DNA of 64,000 nt from BOKV01 sp041739225 (GTDB lineage: Bacteria; Pseudomonadota; Alphaproteobacteria; Rhizobiales; Rhizobiaceae): the NCBI GenBank assembly GCA_041739225.1, contig JBGSOG010000079.1, forward strand, positions 1 through 64,000, in the 5' to 3' direction. The notes below the pieces were generated by a model. That model ran no database searches. It saw only the letters and a program-made list of their open reading frames with translations, and was not told the DNA's origin. Below are positions 1 to 7,052 of the stretch, piece after piece. The translations under genes and the position numbers were made by a program. Within the stretch, counting starts at the first letter, position 1. Every line of letters starts with the position of its first letter.

Positions 1-414
1 CGACCGACGCGCCAAGTCATCGACGTATCGGGTGACGGGCCAAACAACCAGGGCGGTCTGGTCACCACCGTCCGCGACGAATTGCTGGGGCAGGGGGTTG
101 TCATCAACGGGTTGCCGCTGATGGTTCGAACTTCAGGTTCGGGTTACGGCTTTGGCATCGACCATCTTGACGCTTACTATTTCGATTGCGTCATCGGAGG
201 GCCGGGCTCGTTTGTGGTGCCGGTCTATACGTGGGAAGAGTTTCCAGGTGCCGTACGGAAAAAACTTGTTCAGGAAATCGCCGGCAATTCTGGCGCCATG
301 CGTCCCATTCCAGTGCAGGCAAGTCCCGGATCATTTGATGACCCTGCGCGCGAATCCACCGATTGCCTGATCGGTGAAAAACTGTGGGAAGAACGCATGC
401 GGCGGATGGAGTAG
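1..414 (+). CDS. DUF1194 (VWA-like) protein, C-terminal part
   Basis: The frame is open from the first base of the window, so this is the 3' end of a gene that starts upstream; the stop is TAG at 412-414. The visible 137 residues begin with a short strand ending in VIDVSGDG followed by NNQGG, then GINGLP-like and YFDCVIGG segments that I recognise from the DUF1194 family, a von Willebrand factor A-like fold of about 230-280 residues found in rhizobia, often with a signal peptide. The VSGDG segment corresponds to a core strand of the fold. Function is unknown in this family. It converges on the regulator gene downstream, whose stop codon lies one base away. Family call is fairly secure; biological role is not. 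Confidence 0.75.
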   Translation, partial: RPTRQVIDVSGDGPNNQGGLVTTVRDELLGQGVVINGLPLMVRTSGSGYGFGIDHLDAYYFDCVIGGPGSFVVPVYTWEEFPGAVRKKLVQEIAGNSGAMRPIPVQASPGSFDDPARESTDCLIGEKLWEERMRRME

Positions 415-415
415 G

Positions 416-1396
416 TCAGCCGCGTTCCTGCAGCGGGCTTTTGCCATACATTTCGCGGTAGCATTTTGAGAAATGCGAGGCGGAAACGAAGCCGCAGGCT
501 ATGGCCACATCAACCACAGGTATGGTGGATTGGATCAGCAGGTGCCGTGCCCGGTCAAGCCGCACCTCCAGATAGTACCTTGCAGGAGAGCGGCCCATAT
601 GCCCCTGAAAAAGCCGCTCTATCTGGCGGCGCGACAAGCCGACATACCCGGCAATGTCAACCAGCGGCAGCGGCTCGGCAATATTGGCTTCCATGAACTC
701 GATGATCGACAGCACCTTGGCGTTTTGCACGCCAAGGCGGGCGCGCAGCGGCAGCCGCTGGCGGTCGTGCGGATTGCGTACCCGGTCGGTAAGTGCCTGT
801 TCGCAGACACGGTTGACGAGTTCGTCGTCATGATCCTCGCCGATCAACGACAGCATCATGTCCAGTGCTGCTGTTCCGCCAGCGCAGGTCCAGATGTTTC
901 CGTCCTTTTCATACAGGTCGGCATAAACATCGGCGGTTGGAAACCGCTCGGAAAAGCCGGGCAGGTTTTCCCAGTGGATGGCGCAGCGCTTGCCATTGAG
1001 AAGTCCGGCTGCTGCCAACAACCAGGCTGCGGTACACAGGCCGCCCACGGTGACGCCGGCATTGCGGCTTTCACGCAGATACGCGTAAAGCGACTTGTTT
1101 TCATAGCGCTCGACAAACACACCAGAGCAAAGGAACATCATTGATGGTCGGGCAGAACTGGCCAGATTGTGCCGCTCGCGCTCCAGCGACGAACCGGCAA
1201 TAACCTCAACGCCATTTGATGCCGTGACCTTGGCGCCGTCGATGGACGCAAGACGCCAAGTGTAAAATTCGCGACCCATCATGCGATTTGCCAGCCGCAG
1301 GGGTTCAATCGCCGTCGTAAAGGCGATCATCGAAAAATTGGGAACCAGGAAAAAAACGACCGAACGTCCTTCGATCGTGGCCATTGCGACACCCAT
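416..1396 (-). CDS. GlxA/GbdR-type AraC family transcriptional regulator
   Basis: A 326-residue regulator with an N-terminal DJ-1/PfpI (class I glutamine amidotransferase-like) domain at about residues 12-190 and a C-terminal AraC double helix-turn-helix at about 225-322 (first helix pair near 244-265, second near 292-315, ending in the typical YGKSP segment). The amidotransferase-like elbow reads GGLCTAAWLL with Cys121, followed by IHWE, which is the arrangement seen in GbdR, CdhR and ArgR-like activators that sense glycine betaine, carnitine or arginine derivatives. A second in-frame ATG five codons downstream is a possible start. The one-carbon/betaine genes elsewhere in the window make a betaine-type ligand plausible, but no neighbouring target gene proves this. 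Confidence 0.85.
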   Translation of the reverse strand: MGVAMATIEGRSVVFFLVPNFSMIAFTTAIEPLRLANRMMGREFYTWRLASIDGAKVTASNGVEVIAGSSLERERHNLASSARPSMMFLCSGVFVERYENKSLYAYLRESRNAGVTVGGLCTAAWLLAAAGLLNGKRCAIHWENLPGFSERFPTADVYADLYEKDGNIWTCAGGTAALDMMLSLIGEDHDDELVNRVCEQALTDRVRNPHDRQRLPLRARLGVQNAKVLSIIEFMEANIAEPLPLVDIAGYVGLSRRQIERLFQGHMGRSPARYYLEVRLDRARHLLIQSTIPVVDVAIACGFVSASHFSKCYREMYGKSPLQERG

Positions 1397-1522
1397 GTTG
1401 TGACAGGTTTGCGCGGAGATCGCGTTCCGATCCTGTCCTGATTGCGACTAGAGGGAAATCCTGTCCAGTGCAAGCGACAAATGTGACAGGCGGGGAATCT
1501 GCTTGCGAAACCACCGGCAAGA

Positions 1523-2557
1523 ATGCATCTGGCAGGAATGCTTTTTGACACGCCGATCACATTGCTCGAGTCTGGTAATTGCTCGATTCCGCTCCCGGCG
1601 GGTTTGGCCCAGACCAGTGCCGGAGCCTTGATGCGGGACGCACATTGGCATTTGCCAGCCGTCACCGCACGGCTCAAAGCTGATGTGTTCTTCAGTGAGG
1701 CAGGCGAACTCTTTGACCGCAACGAAGTGCTGCCCGACAGCTTTCTTTCGCCGCGCCATCACGCGCGCGACATTGAGCGGTTTGAGAAAAAGCGCCTTCG
1801 GACAATAGCTCACGCCGTACCGGCCGGTGGTGGACAGGTGTGGATTACCGACCGGCTGAGCCACAATTATTACCACTGGCTTTGCGATGCGCTGCCCCGG
1901 CTGGAGGCTTGGCTTTCTATGCATTCTGAAGCGGATTTGATGTTGCCGCTGCGTGTTTATTCCCAACCTTATGTCAGGGACAGTCTTGCAGCCTATCCGC
2001 AGGTGCGTCTTCATTTGCCACCAGTGGAAGGCTTTGGTTTTCTCCAGACTGTCTGGATAACCTCAAAAGTGGCAGGCGAGGGGCGCCATCATCCCGCTTT
2101 TGCAAGCATGTTGGCACAAAGGCTACGCAATGCATTTGCTGCCGGTGTCAAGCCAATCGGACGGCGGCTGTATGTCAGCCGCGCCAATTCCCGGTTCAGG
2201 CGTTTGGCGAACGAGGCCGAAATGAAACCTGTGCTCGAACGCCATGGATTTGAGATGGTTCATCTGGAGAAAATGCCGTTTGCCAGCCAGGTGCAATTGC
2301 TGGCGTCAGCCACGCACATTTGCGGGCCGCACGGTGCCGGATTGAGCAACATGTACTTCATGGCCCGTGGTGCAAAGATCCTCGAATTGCGTAGAACGTT
2401 TGCCACACCCAACTGCTTTTTCATGCTGGCCGGTGTTTGCGGCCATGAATACGGTCTGCTTGCCTGTCAGCCGGAGCACCAGGGCGCGCATCACCACACC
2501 GGAGACATCGTGGCCGATGCATCAGAGCTTGAAAAAGCGCTCAATGCGATGGACTGA
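1523..2557 (+). CDS. glycosyltransferase family 61 protein
   Basis: A 344-residue protein matching the GT61 (DUF563) family: HNYYHWL at residues 114-120, RRLYVSR at 214-220 and GPHGAGL at 268-274, the segment that lies in the nucleotide-sugar pocket of this fold. Bacterial members decorate surface polysaccharides; the acceptor and sugar cannot be inferred here because no other polysaccharide genes are adjacent. No signal peptide or membrane segment is evident, so a cytoplasmic or peripheral inner-membrane location is likely. The start is uncertain: another ATG six codons in (1541) is possible and neither has a strong ribosome binding site. It is followed by a clear intrinsic terminator, so it is probably a single-gene transcript. 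Confidence 0.82.
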   Translation: MHLAGMLFDTPITLLESGNCSIPLPAGLAQTSAGALMRDAHWHLPAVTARLKADVFFSEAGELFDRNEVLPDSFLSPRHHARDIERFEKKRLRTIAHAVPAGGGQVWITDRLSHNYYHWLCDALPRLEAWLSMHSEADLMLPLRVYSQPYVRDSLAAYPQVRLHLPPVEGFGFLQTVWITSKVAGEGRHHPAFASMLAQRLRNAFAAGVKPIGRRLYVSRANSRFRRLANEAEMKPVLERHGFEMVHLEKMPFASQVQLLASATHICGPHGAGLSNMYFMARGAKILELRRTFATPNCFFMLAGVCGHEYGLLACQPEHQGAHHHTGDIVADASELEKALNAMD

Positions 2558-2564
2558 CAACAAA

Positions 2565-2586
2565 CCCCGCCGAAGCGGGGTTTTTT
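2565..2586 (+). terminator. intrinsic terminator after the GT61 gene
   Basis: A perfect 6-bp GC stem (CCCCGC / GCGGGG) with a CGAA tetraloop followed by six T residues, starting 8 bp after the stop codon. Confidence 0.9.
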
Positions 2587-2607
2587 GAACTGGAATGCAA
2601 AATCAAC

Positions 2608-2745
2608 TCAGAGGCTGGAGCCGGTCAGGCGCAGCGACTGCATCGAACCAACTTCACCGGGCATCGACTTCTCGAGGCGGCGACGGGCAAATGCTGTGTT
2701 CATGTTGACATTGCTGGACGCGAACAAGGCGAAAAAGCGCTTCAT
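2608..2745 (-). CDS. small hypothetical protein (45 aa)
   Basis: A short minus-strand reading frame with a good ribosome binding site: GGAGA lies 7-8 bases before the ATG at 2743-2745. The product starts MKRFFALFASSN, contains an Arg-rich stretch (FARRRLEK) and ends LTGSSL. The size, charge and leader resemble the many tiny rhizobial proteins of unknown role; it does not carry the GWPVGE-like DUF1127 signature. It lies in a region otherwise without genes and ends close to the GT61 terminator, so the two transcripts converge. I do not recognise a family; the support is the SD sequence and codon pattern only. Confidence 0.5.
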   Translation of the reverse strand: MKRFFALFASSNVNMNTAFARRRLEKSMPGEVGSMQSLRLTGSSL

Positions 2746-3103
2746 AAGGGTATCTCCATGTGTTTCTGGTTACACGGAGCGGCCTTTTACCAGTGCCGTT
2801 TGGCATTTCTGAGACCGGTTTGCGGCTTCATTTTGCCTGCGGTTAATTTGGGCGGCTCTTGACTGCAACTCATATAGGATTGTGCACTGCAAAATACCAT
2901 CATGAAAACGACATGGCAGCTTTGCAAAAACGACAGGCAGGCTCTTTCACAAGGGCTGCTCTCGTTCTTGGGGCAAAAGCGCATCAAGTGCTTAAAAATT
3001 CGTTACTTTCGAACTCATTCGGCGCCTGTCACACGAGCGCAATCGCGGGTCATTAAGCTTCAGCGTCCGCCAATAGCGGCTTTGATTTATCTGGAGATTT
3101 GAC
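2746..3103. other. intergenic region upstream of the phytase-like gene
   Basis: About 360 bp between the small minus-strand gene and the secreted esterase-like gene. It must hold divergent promoters. A loose series of CTGTCAC / GGTCATT elements 22 bp apart near 3025-3055 recalls a Pho box but lacks the middle repeat, so I do not call it. No convincing RNA or further gene was seen. Confidence 0.4.
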
Positions 3104-5284
3104 ATGCTTCGCATTCTTACGCTTGCAGCCCTTTCATCGACCGTGATCAGCGGTTCCGCTTTTGCAGAACCTTTGTTCAACCGCGTCGCTTCCTTTGCGG
3201 TCAACAACAACCTTCCGGCAGACATGGGCCAGGAAACTGAAACGTCGGCAGAGATCATTGCGGCTTCGAAGGACGGCATGACGTTGGTCTATTCCGACAG
3301 CCCTGCCAAATTGATCGGCTTTATCGACATCACCGACGCAAAAGCTCCAAAGGCTGGAGGCGCGGTCAAAATGGAGGGTGAACCCACATCGGTTGCAGTT
3401 TCCGGTTCGCTGGTTCTGGCCGGCATCAACACGTCTGAAAGCAAGTCCAACCCGTCCGGCAAGCTTGTTGCCATCGACATCGCATCGAAAGCGATTGTAT
3501 CTGAATGCGCCCTTGGTGGTCAGCCGGACTCGGTGGCAGTTTCCCCGGACGGCTCGATTGCGGCAATTGCCGTCGAAAATGAACGTGACGAAGACATCGA
3601 AGACGGCAAGTTGCCACAATTGCCGGCCGGTTTCGTGGTCATTCTTCCACTCAAGGATGGCGCGCCGCAGTGTGATGGTTTGATCAAGGTCGAGATGACC
3701 GGTCTTGCACAGGTCGGGGCGGAAGATCCGGAGCCTGAATTCATCGCGATCAATGCTGCCAACGAAATCGCGGTGACAATGCAAGAAAACAACCACATCG
3801 CCATCCTGGCGGCAGATGGCAAGGTGATCAGTCATTTCTCGGCCGGCGCAGTCGACCTTGAAGGGGTTGATACCAAAAGCGATGGCGCGATCAGCTTCAC
3901 TGACAAAAAAGAGGGCGTGAAACGTGAGCCGGACGCCGTGAAGTGGCTGGACAACGACCGCCTCGCAGTCGCAAACGAAGGCGACTACGAAGGCGGTTCG
4001 CGCAGCTTCACCATATTCTCGAAATCGGGCGAAGTGCTGTTTGAATCCGGCTTGTCGCTGGAAATGACCATTGCCTCGATGGGCCACTACCCCGAGAAGC
4101 GCTCGCGGGCCAAGGGCGTGGAGCCGGAAGGCATGGAGATTGCCAAGTTCGGCGAAACGACCTGGATCGCTGTTATGGCTGAGCGCGCATCCGTTGCCGG
4201 GATTTACAAGGATACCGGCGGAGAACCGCAGTTCGTGCAAGTGGTGCCAACCGGCTTGGGGCCGGAGGGTGCAGTCGCCATTCCTTCGCGCAACCTCCTC
4301 GCCATTTCCAACGAAGTGGATCTGGTCGAGGATGGTGGCGTTCGCAGTCACGTGACAATCTACGAACTTGCCGATGCGCCGATGCAATACCCCACCATCG
4401 TGTCGGCCAATGACGAAAGCGGCAAGCCAATCGGATGGGGTGCGCTTTCAGGCCTCGTCGCAGACAAGGAGAAGCCGGGCATTCTCCATGGCGTCAATGA
4501 TTCAGTCTATTTTGGTCAACCGACCATCTACACAATCGACGCCAACGTGACGCCAGCCAAGATCGTTTCTGCGCTTCGTGTCAGCCGCGGCGGCCATCCG
4601 GCGCAGTTGATGGACATGGAGGGCATCACGCTCGACGGCAAAGGTGGCTTTTGGGTCGCAAATGAAGGTCGTTCAGACCGCCTTGTCCCGCATGGCATCT
4701 TGAACGTGAATGCCAAGGGCGAGATCAAAGCTGAAATCGGTCTGCCTGCCGAACTTCTTGCCGGCGAAAAGCGCTTTGGCTTTGAAGGTATCGCCCTGAT
4801 CGGCGAAGGCGATGCGGCAACCCTGTGGATGGCAGTTCAACGCGAGTGGGGTGACGATGAGAAAGGCTTCGTCAAACTTGTTTCCTACAACATCAAATCG
4901 AAGGAATGGGGTGCGGTAATTTACCCGCTCGACAAGGTTGAAGGCGGCTGGGTTGGCCTGTCTGAAATCACCGTGCATGGCGATCATGCCTATATCGTCG
5001 AACGTGACAACCAGATCGGCGAGAAGGCCGCAATCAAAAAGCTTTATCGCGTCGCGCTTGGCGAATTGGTTCCAGCAAAGCTTGGTGGAGCATTGCCGGT
5101 GGTGAAAAAGGAAGAAGTACGTGATTTCTTGCCGGACATGAAATCTTTCGGTGGCTATGTATTTGACAAGATTGAAGGATTTGCAATCGATGCGGCCGGC
5201 AACGGCTTTGCGGTCACAGACAATGACGGAGTGGACGATTCAAACGGCGAAACTCTGTTCTGGACCATTGGCAAAGTGAACTGA
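3104..5284 (+). CDS. secreted esterase-like activity of phytase family protein
   Basis: A 726-residue exported protein. Residues 1-21 form a signal peptide ending SGSAFA before EPLFNR. The first half (about 25-420) is a beta-propeller of repeated 'VAVSPDG / IAIN / VANEGDYEG' blades as in choice-of-anchor I proteins; the second half (about 430-720) contains DMEGITLDGKGGFWVANEG and FEGIALIGEGDAATLWMAVQRE, the hallmark of the phytase-like (PF13449) esterase family. It is probably periplasmic and acts on a phosphoester or ester substrate; the exact substrate is unknown. Asp/Glu-rich loops suggest calcium binding. The length agrees with other rhizobial members. It is a single-gene unit ended by a strong terminator. 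Confidence 0.82.
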   Translation: MLRILTLAALSSTVISGSAFAEPLFNRVASFAVNNNLPADMGQETETSAEIIAASKDGMTLVYSDSPAKLIGFIDITDAKAPKAGGAVKMEGEPTSVAVSGSLVLAGINTSESKSNPSGKLVAIDIASKAIVSECALGGQPDSVAVSPDGSIAAIAVENERDEDIEDGKLPQLPAGFVVILPLKDGAPQCDGLIKVEMTGLAQVGAEDPEPEFIAINAANEIAVTMQENNHIAILAADGKVISHFSAGAVDLEGVDTKSDGAISFTDKKEGVKREPDAVKWLDNDRLAVANEGDYEGGSRSFTIFSKSGEVLFESGLSLEMTIASMGHYPEKRSRAKGVEPEGMEIAKFGETTWIAVMAERASVAGIYKDTGGEPQFVQVVPTGLGPEGAVAIPSRNLLAISNEVDLVEDGGVRSHVTIYELADAPMQYPTIVSANDESGKPIGWGALSGLVADKEKPGILHGVNDSVYFGQPTIYTIDANVTPAKIVSALRVSRGGHPAQLMDMEGITLDGKGGFWVANEGRSDRLVPHGILNVNAKGEIKAEIGLPAELLAGEKRFGFEGIALIGEGDAATLWMAVQREWGDDEKGFVKLVSYNIKSKEWGAVIYPLDKVEGGWVGLSEITVHGDHAYIVERDNQIGEKAAIKKLYRVALGELVPAKLGGALPVVKKEEVRDFLPDMKSFGGYVFDKIEGFAIDAAGNGFAVTDNDGVDDSNGETLFWTIGKVN

Positions 5285-5310
5285 TCTCAATCCCAAGACC
5301 TGGAAAATGC

Positions 5311-5341
5311 AAAAGGCCGGGGCAATGCCCCGGCCTTTTTT
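5311..5341 (+). terminator. intrinsic terminator after the phytase-like gene
   Basis: A 13-bp stem including GGCCGGGGC / GCCCCGGCC with an AAT loop, flanked by A and T runs (six T on the plus strand). The A run on the other side lets it also serve the convergent DUF1127 gene. Confidence 0.9.
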
Positions 5342-5358
5342 AACTGGTCAATGGAACG

Positions 5359-5523
5359 TCAGCGATTGAAGTCATCGCGTTCGCCGACCGGCCAACCGAT
5401 GTCCTTGAGCATGTGCTGTGGTAGTTCGGAAACGGCGCGCAGCGTGCGGCGGCGTGAGACGGCGTCAGCGCGACGGCGGGAAAAGCCGCGCCAGGCATCA
5501 AGAAAGCTGTCAGGAAAACGCAT
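5359..5523 (-). CDS. DUF1127 (YjiS-like) small protein
   Basis: A 54-residue protein starting MRFPDSFLDAW with AAGGAG eight bases before the ATG, which is why I prefer this start to the longer frame. The C-terminal half RRTLRAVSELPQHMLKDIGWPVGE is the canonical DUF1127 signature (Arg-rich helix, then L-x-D-I-G). Small DUF1127 proteins in rhizobia are Arg-rich, cytosolic, and have been linked to RNA/phosphate or stress functions in Agrobacterium; the role here is open. It is divergent from a LysR gene, a frequent arrangement for this family in alphaproteobacteria, so control by that regulator is likely. Confidence 0.85.
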   Translation of the reverse strand: MRFPDSFLDAWRGFSRRRADAVSRRRTLRAVSELPQHMLKDIGWPVGERDDFNR

Positions 5524-5658
5524 TGGTTTTCTCCTTCGGTTCAGATGGACTAATGTGTTGCATCCCATTCGCAAATTCGCTTGAATCAGACAATCGAAAT
5601 GATATGATCGCAATCGTCAGCTAAATTGAACCACGAAACATTGGAACCCGGTCCGGTC

Positions 5659-6543
5659 ATGAACGCTCCGCTTCGCCATCCCCTGCCATTGCTTGATCTT
5701 GACGTTTTGCGCACTTTTGTTGCGATTGCCGAGACCGGCAGTTTCGCTGCTGCGGCGGAAACGGTTTTTCGCACGCCCTCGGCTGTTTCCATGCAGATCA
5801 AGAAACTGGAGGAAATGCTGGGGCGCGCCGTATTCATCCGTGATTCGCGTTCCGTGAAGATGACACGCGATGGCGAAATCCTGCTCGAGCATGGTCGCCG
5901 CCTGTTGGCGCTCAACCGCGAACTGGTGGCCAAGTTCGTGGCGCCCGACATTGCCGGTGAAGTTCGGCTAGGCGCGCCTGACGATGCAGCCGAGCGTTTC
6001 CTGCCAGTGATGTTGCGCCGCTTCGCCGAAAGCCATCCCGGTGTGACGGTGAACGTGGTGGTGGCAAACACGGGCCCCCTGGTGGAGCTGATTGCGCAAA
6101 AGCAGATTGATCTGGCACTTGTGACCTGTGACCCGGCGCTGCGCGGGTCGGAAGCTGCCGAGGTGCTGCTGCGTGAAAAGCTGGTCTGGTCGACGCTCAA
6201 GGGCGGGATCGCGGCAGAAAAGACGCCGCTCCCGGTCTCGGTCTGGGAAGAGGGTTGCATCTGGCGCAAATCGGGGCTTGAAGGGCTGGAAAAGCAGGGC
6301 AGGCCGTACCGCATTGCCTTCCACAGTGCCTACATATCCGGCCAGCGGGCGGCCATCCTTGCCGATCTGGCCATTGCGCCGTTGCCGGCCTCCTGCCTTT
6401 CCGGGCAAATCGTTGAGGCAGACGCACGCCATGGTTTCCCCGTACTGCCGGAATATGCCATCGGCATGTTGCTGGCCGAAAACGCCGCTGCACCGGTAAC
6501 TGCCGCCGCCGACCACTTGCGGGCATGTTTCCGCCAGCAGTGA
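5659..6543 (+). CDS. LysR family transcriptional regulator
   Basis: A 294-residue LysR-type regulator: winged helix-turn-helix at about residues 10-70 (LDVLRTFVAIAETGSFAAAAE, then PSAVSMQIKKLEEMLGR) and a periplasmic-binding-protein-like effector domain at about 85-290. The usual TTG frame extends 11 codons upstream, but the ATG at 5659 fits the normal distance to the first helix better. It is divergent from the DUF1127 gene with about 135 bp between the two starts, which would hold its autoregulatory site. The effector is not deducible. No downstream partner gene follows in the same direction. Confidence 0.87.
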   Translation: MNAPLRHPLPLLDLDVLRTFVAIAETGSFAAAAETVFRTPSAVSMQIKKLEEMLGRAVFIRDSRSVKMTRDGEILLEHGRRLLALNRELVAKFVAPDIAGEVRLGAPDDAAERFLPVMLRRFAESHPGVTVNVVVANTGPLVELIAQKQIDLALVTCDPALRGSEAAEVLLREKLVWSTLKGGIAAEKTPLPVSVWEEGCIWRKSGLEGLEKQGRPYRIAFHSAYISGQRAAILADLAIAPLPASCLSGQIVEADARHGFPVLPEYAIGMLLAENAAAPVTAAADHLRACFRQQ

Positions 6544-6566
6544 GCGCGGGCAGCTATTTTGATGAA

Positions 6567-6710
6567 TCAGAAGCCGTTACGCAAGAGTTCAAGGATGAGC
6601 CGGTTCGTTTGGTTTTGACGAGCAGTCGGTGCCAGACGCAGATTGCGCGGGATTTGGGTCATTCGACGCTGACCGGTGGCTTTCGCAAGCGCGCAAGCGG
6701 GAAAAGTCGG
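6567..6710 (+). pseudogene. remnant of an IS3-family transposase orfA
   Basis: Read in the frame of positions 6525+3n, this segment gives QEFKDEPVRLVLTSSR followed by QIARDLG and STLTGGFRK. This is the N-terminal helix-turn-helix of IS3-family OrfA (usual form: EFK-EAVRLVLTSGR-...-A-DLG-STL-W). No start codon, no complete C-terminus and no orfB follow, and the next bases lose similarity, so only a fossil of roughly 45-50 residues remains. It lies directly after the LysR stop codon. Confidence 0.72.
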
Positions 6711-6821
6711 GAACTGATAATTCGCCTCCCGCTTTTGCGGTCCGTGCCCAACGTCTCGTTTTCTGCCGTAATTGCGGGGCGCCGGAACGGCGGACCCGCA
6801 ATCCAGTAACGTGCCGCCCGC

Positions 6822-6866
6822 ATCTGGAATCCGGGTCCTGCTTTGCAGTCCCGGAATGACGGAGGA
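6822..6866. repeat. intergenic palindromic repeat (GGAATCCGGG...CCCGGAATGAC type)
   Basis: The block contains GGAATCCGGG, a CTGC-TTT-GCAG mini-hairpin and CCCGGAATGACGG. Read on the other strand it has the form of the widespread alphaproteobacterial 'CGTCATTCCGGG...' intergenic repeat. The inverted halves can fold into a hairpin. Assignment rests on memory of this repeat family; only one copy is present in the window. Confidence 0.5.
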
Positions 6867-6949
6867 AAAGCTAACGTCGTCCCGTTTATCAGCGCACCCA
6901 AAAAACTTTTCCCCGTGCTTCCACGCGCATTTACCTTGCTTGCACTGGC

Positions 6950-7003
6950 TAACCCACCTCTGCCCCTATGGGGCATCTCCCCCGCAAGGGGGGAGAGGGG
7001 TGC
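6950..7003. repeat. rhizobial intergenic double-hairpin repeat
   Basis: Contains CCCACCTCTGCCCC followed by two hairpins: GCCCC-TAT-GGGGC and CTCCCCC-GCAA-GGGGGGAG. This sequence type (CATCTCCCCC GCAAGGGGG) recurs between genes in Brucella, Mesorhizobium and relatives. On either strand the stems could end transcription, here possibly of the RACE operon, whose last gene ends at 7053. Confidence 0.55.
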
Positions 7004-7052
7004 CGTACCCGCTTTTCGAGTCCCCAAAAGGTCGGAGAGTAGCAACCCCGAT

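Larger units (their letters stand above)
6544..7052. other. gene-poor region with IS remnant and intergenic repeats
   Basis: About 510 bp between the LysR gene and the corrinoid activator gene. It holds a decayed IS3 orfA fragment (about 6570-6710) and two repeat-like hairpin elements (about 6822-6866 and 6955-7003), listed separately. Long reading frames run through it in several frames but show no coding character. Confidence 0.7.

Noticed and set aside
3020..3060. A Pho box before the secreted phytase-like gene
   Set aside because: CTGTCAC and GGTCATT are 22 bp apart but the expected repeat in the middle reads GCGCAAT; not good enough without motif statistics.
3134..4387. A 417-codon minus-strand open frame antisense to the phytase-like gene
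   Set aside because: Its translation is rich in Arg, His and Cys with no family similarity, the usual sign of a high-GC shadow frame; the plus strand has a signal peptide and a clear family match.
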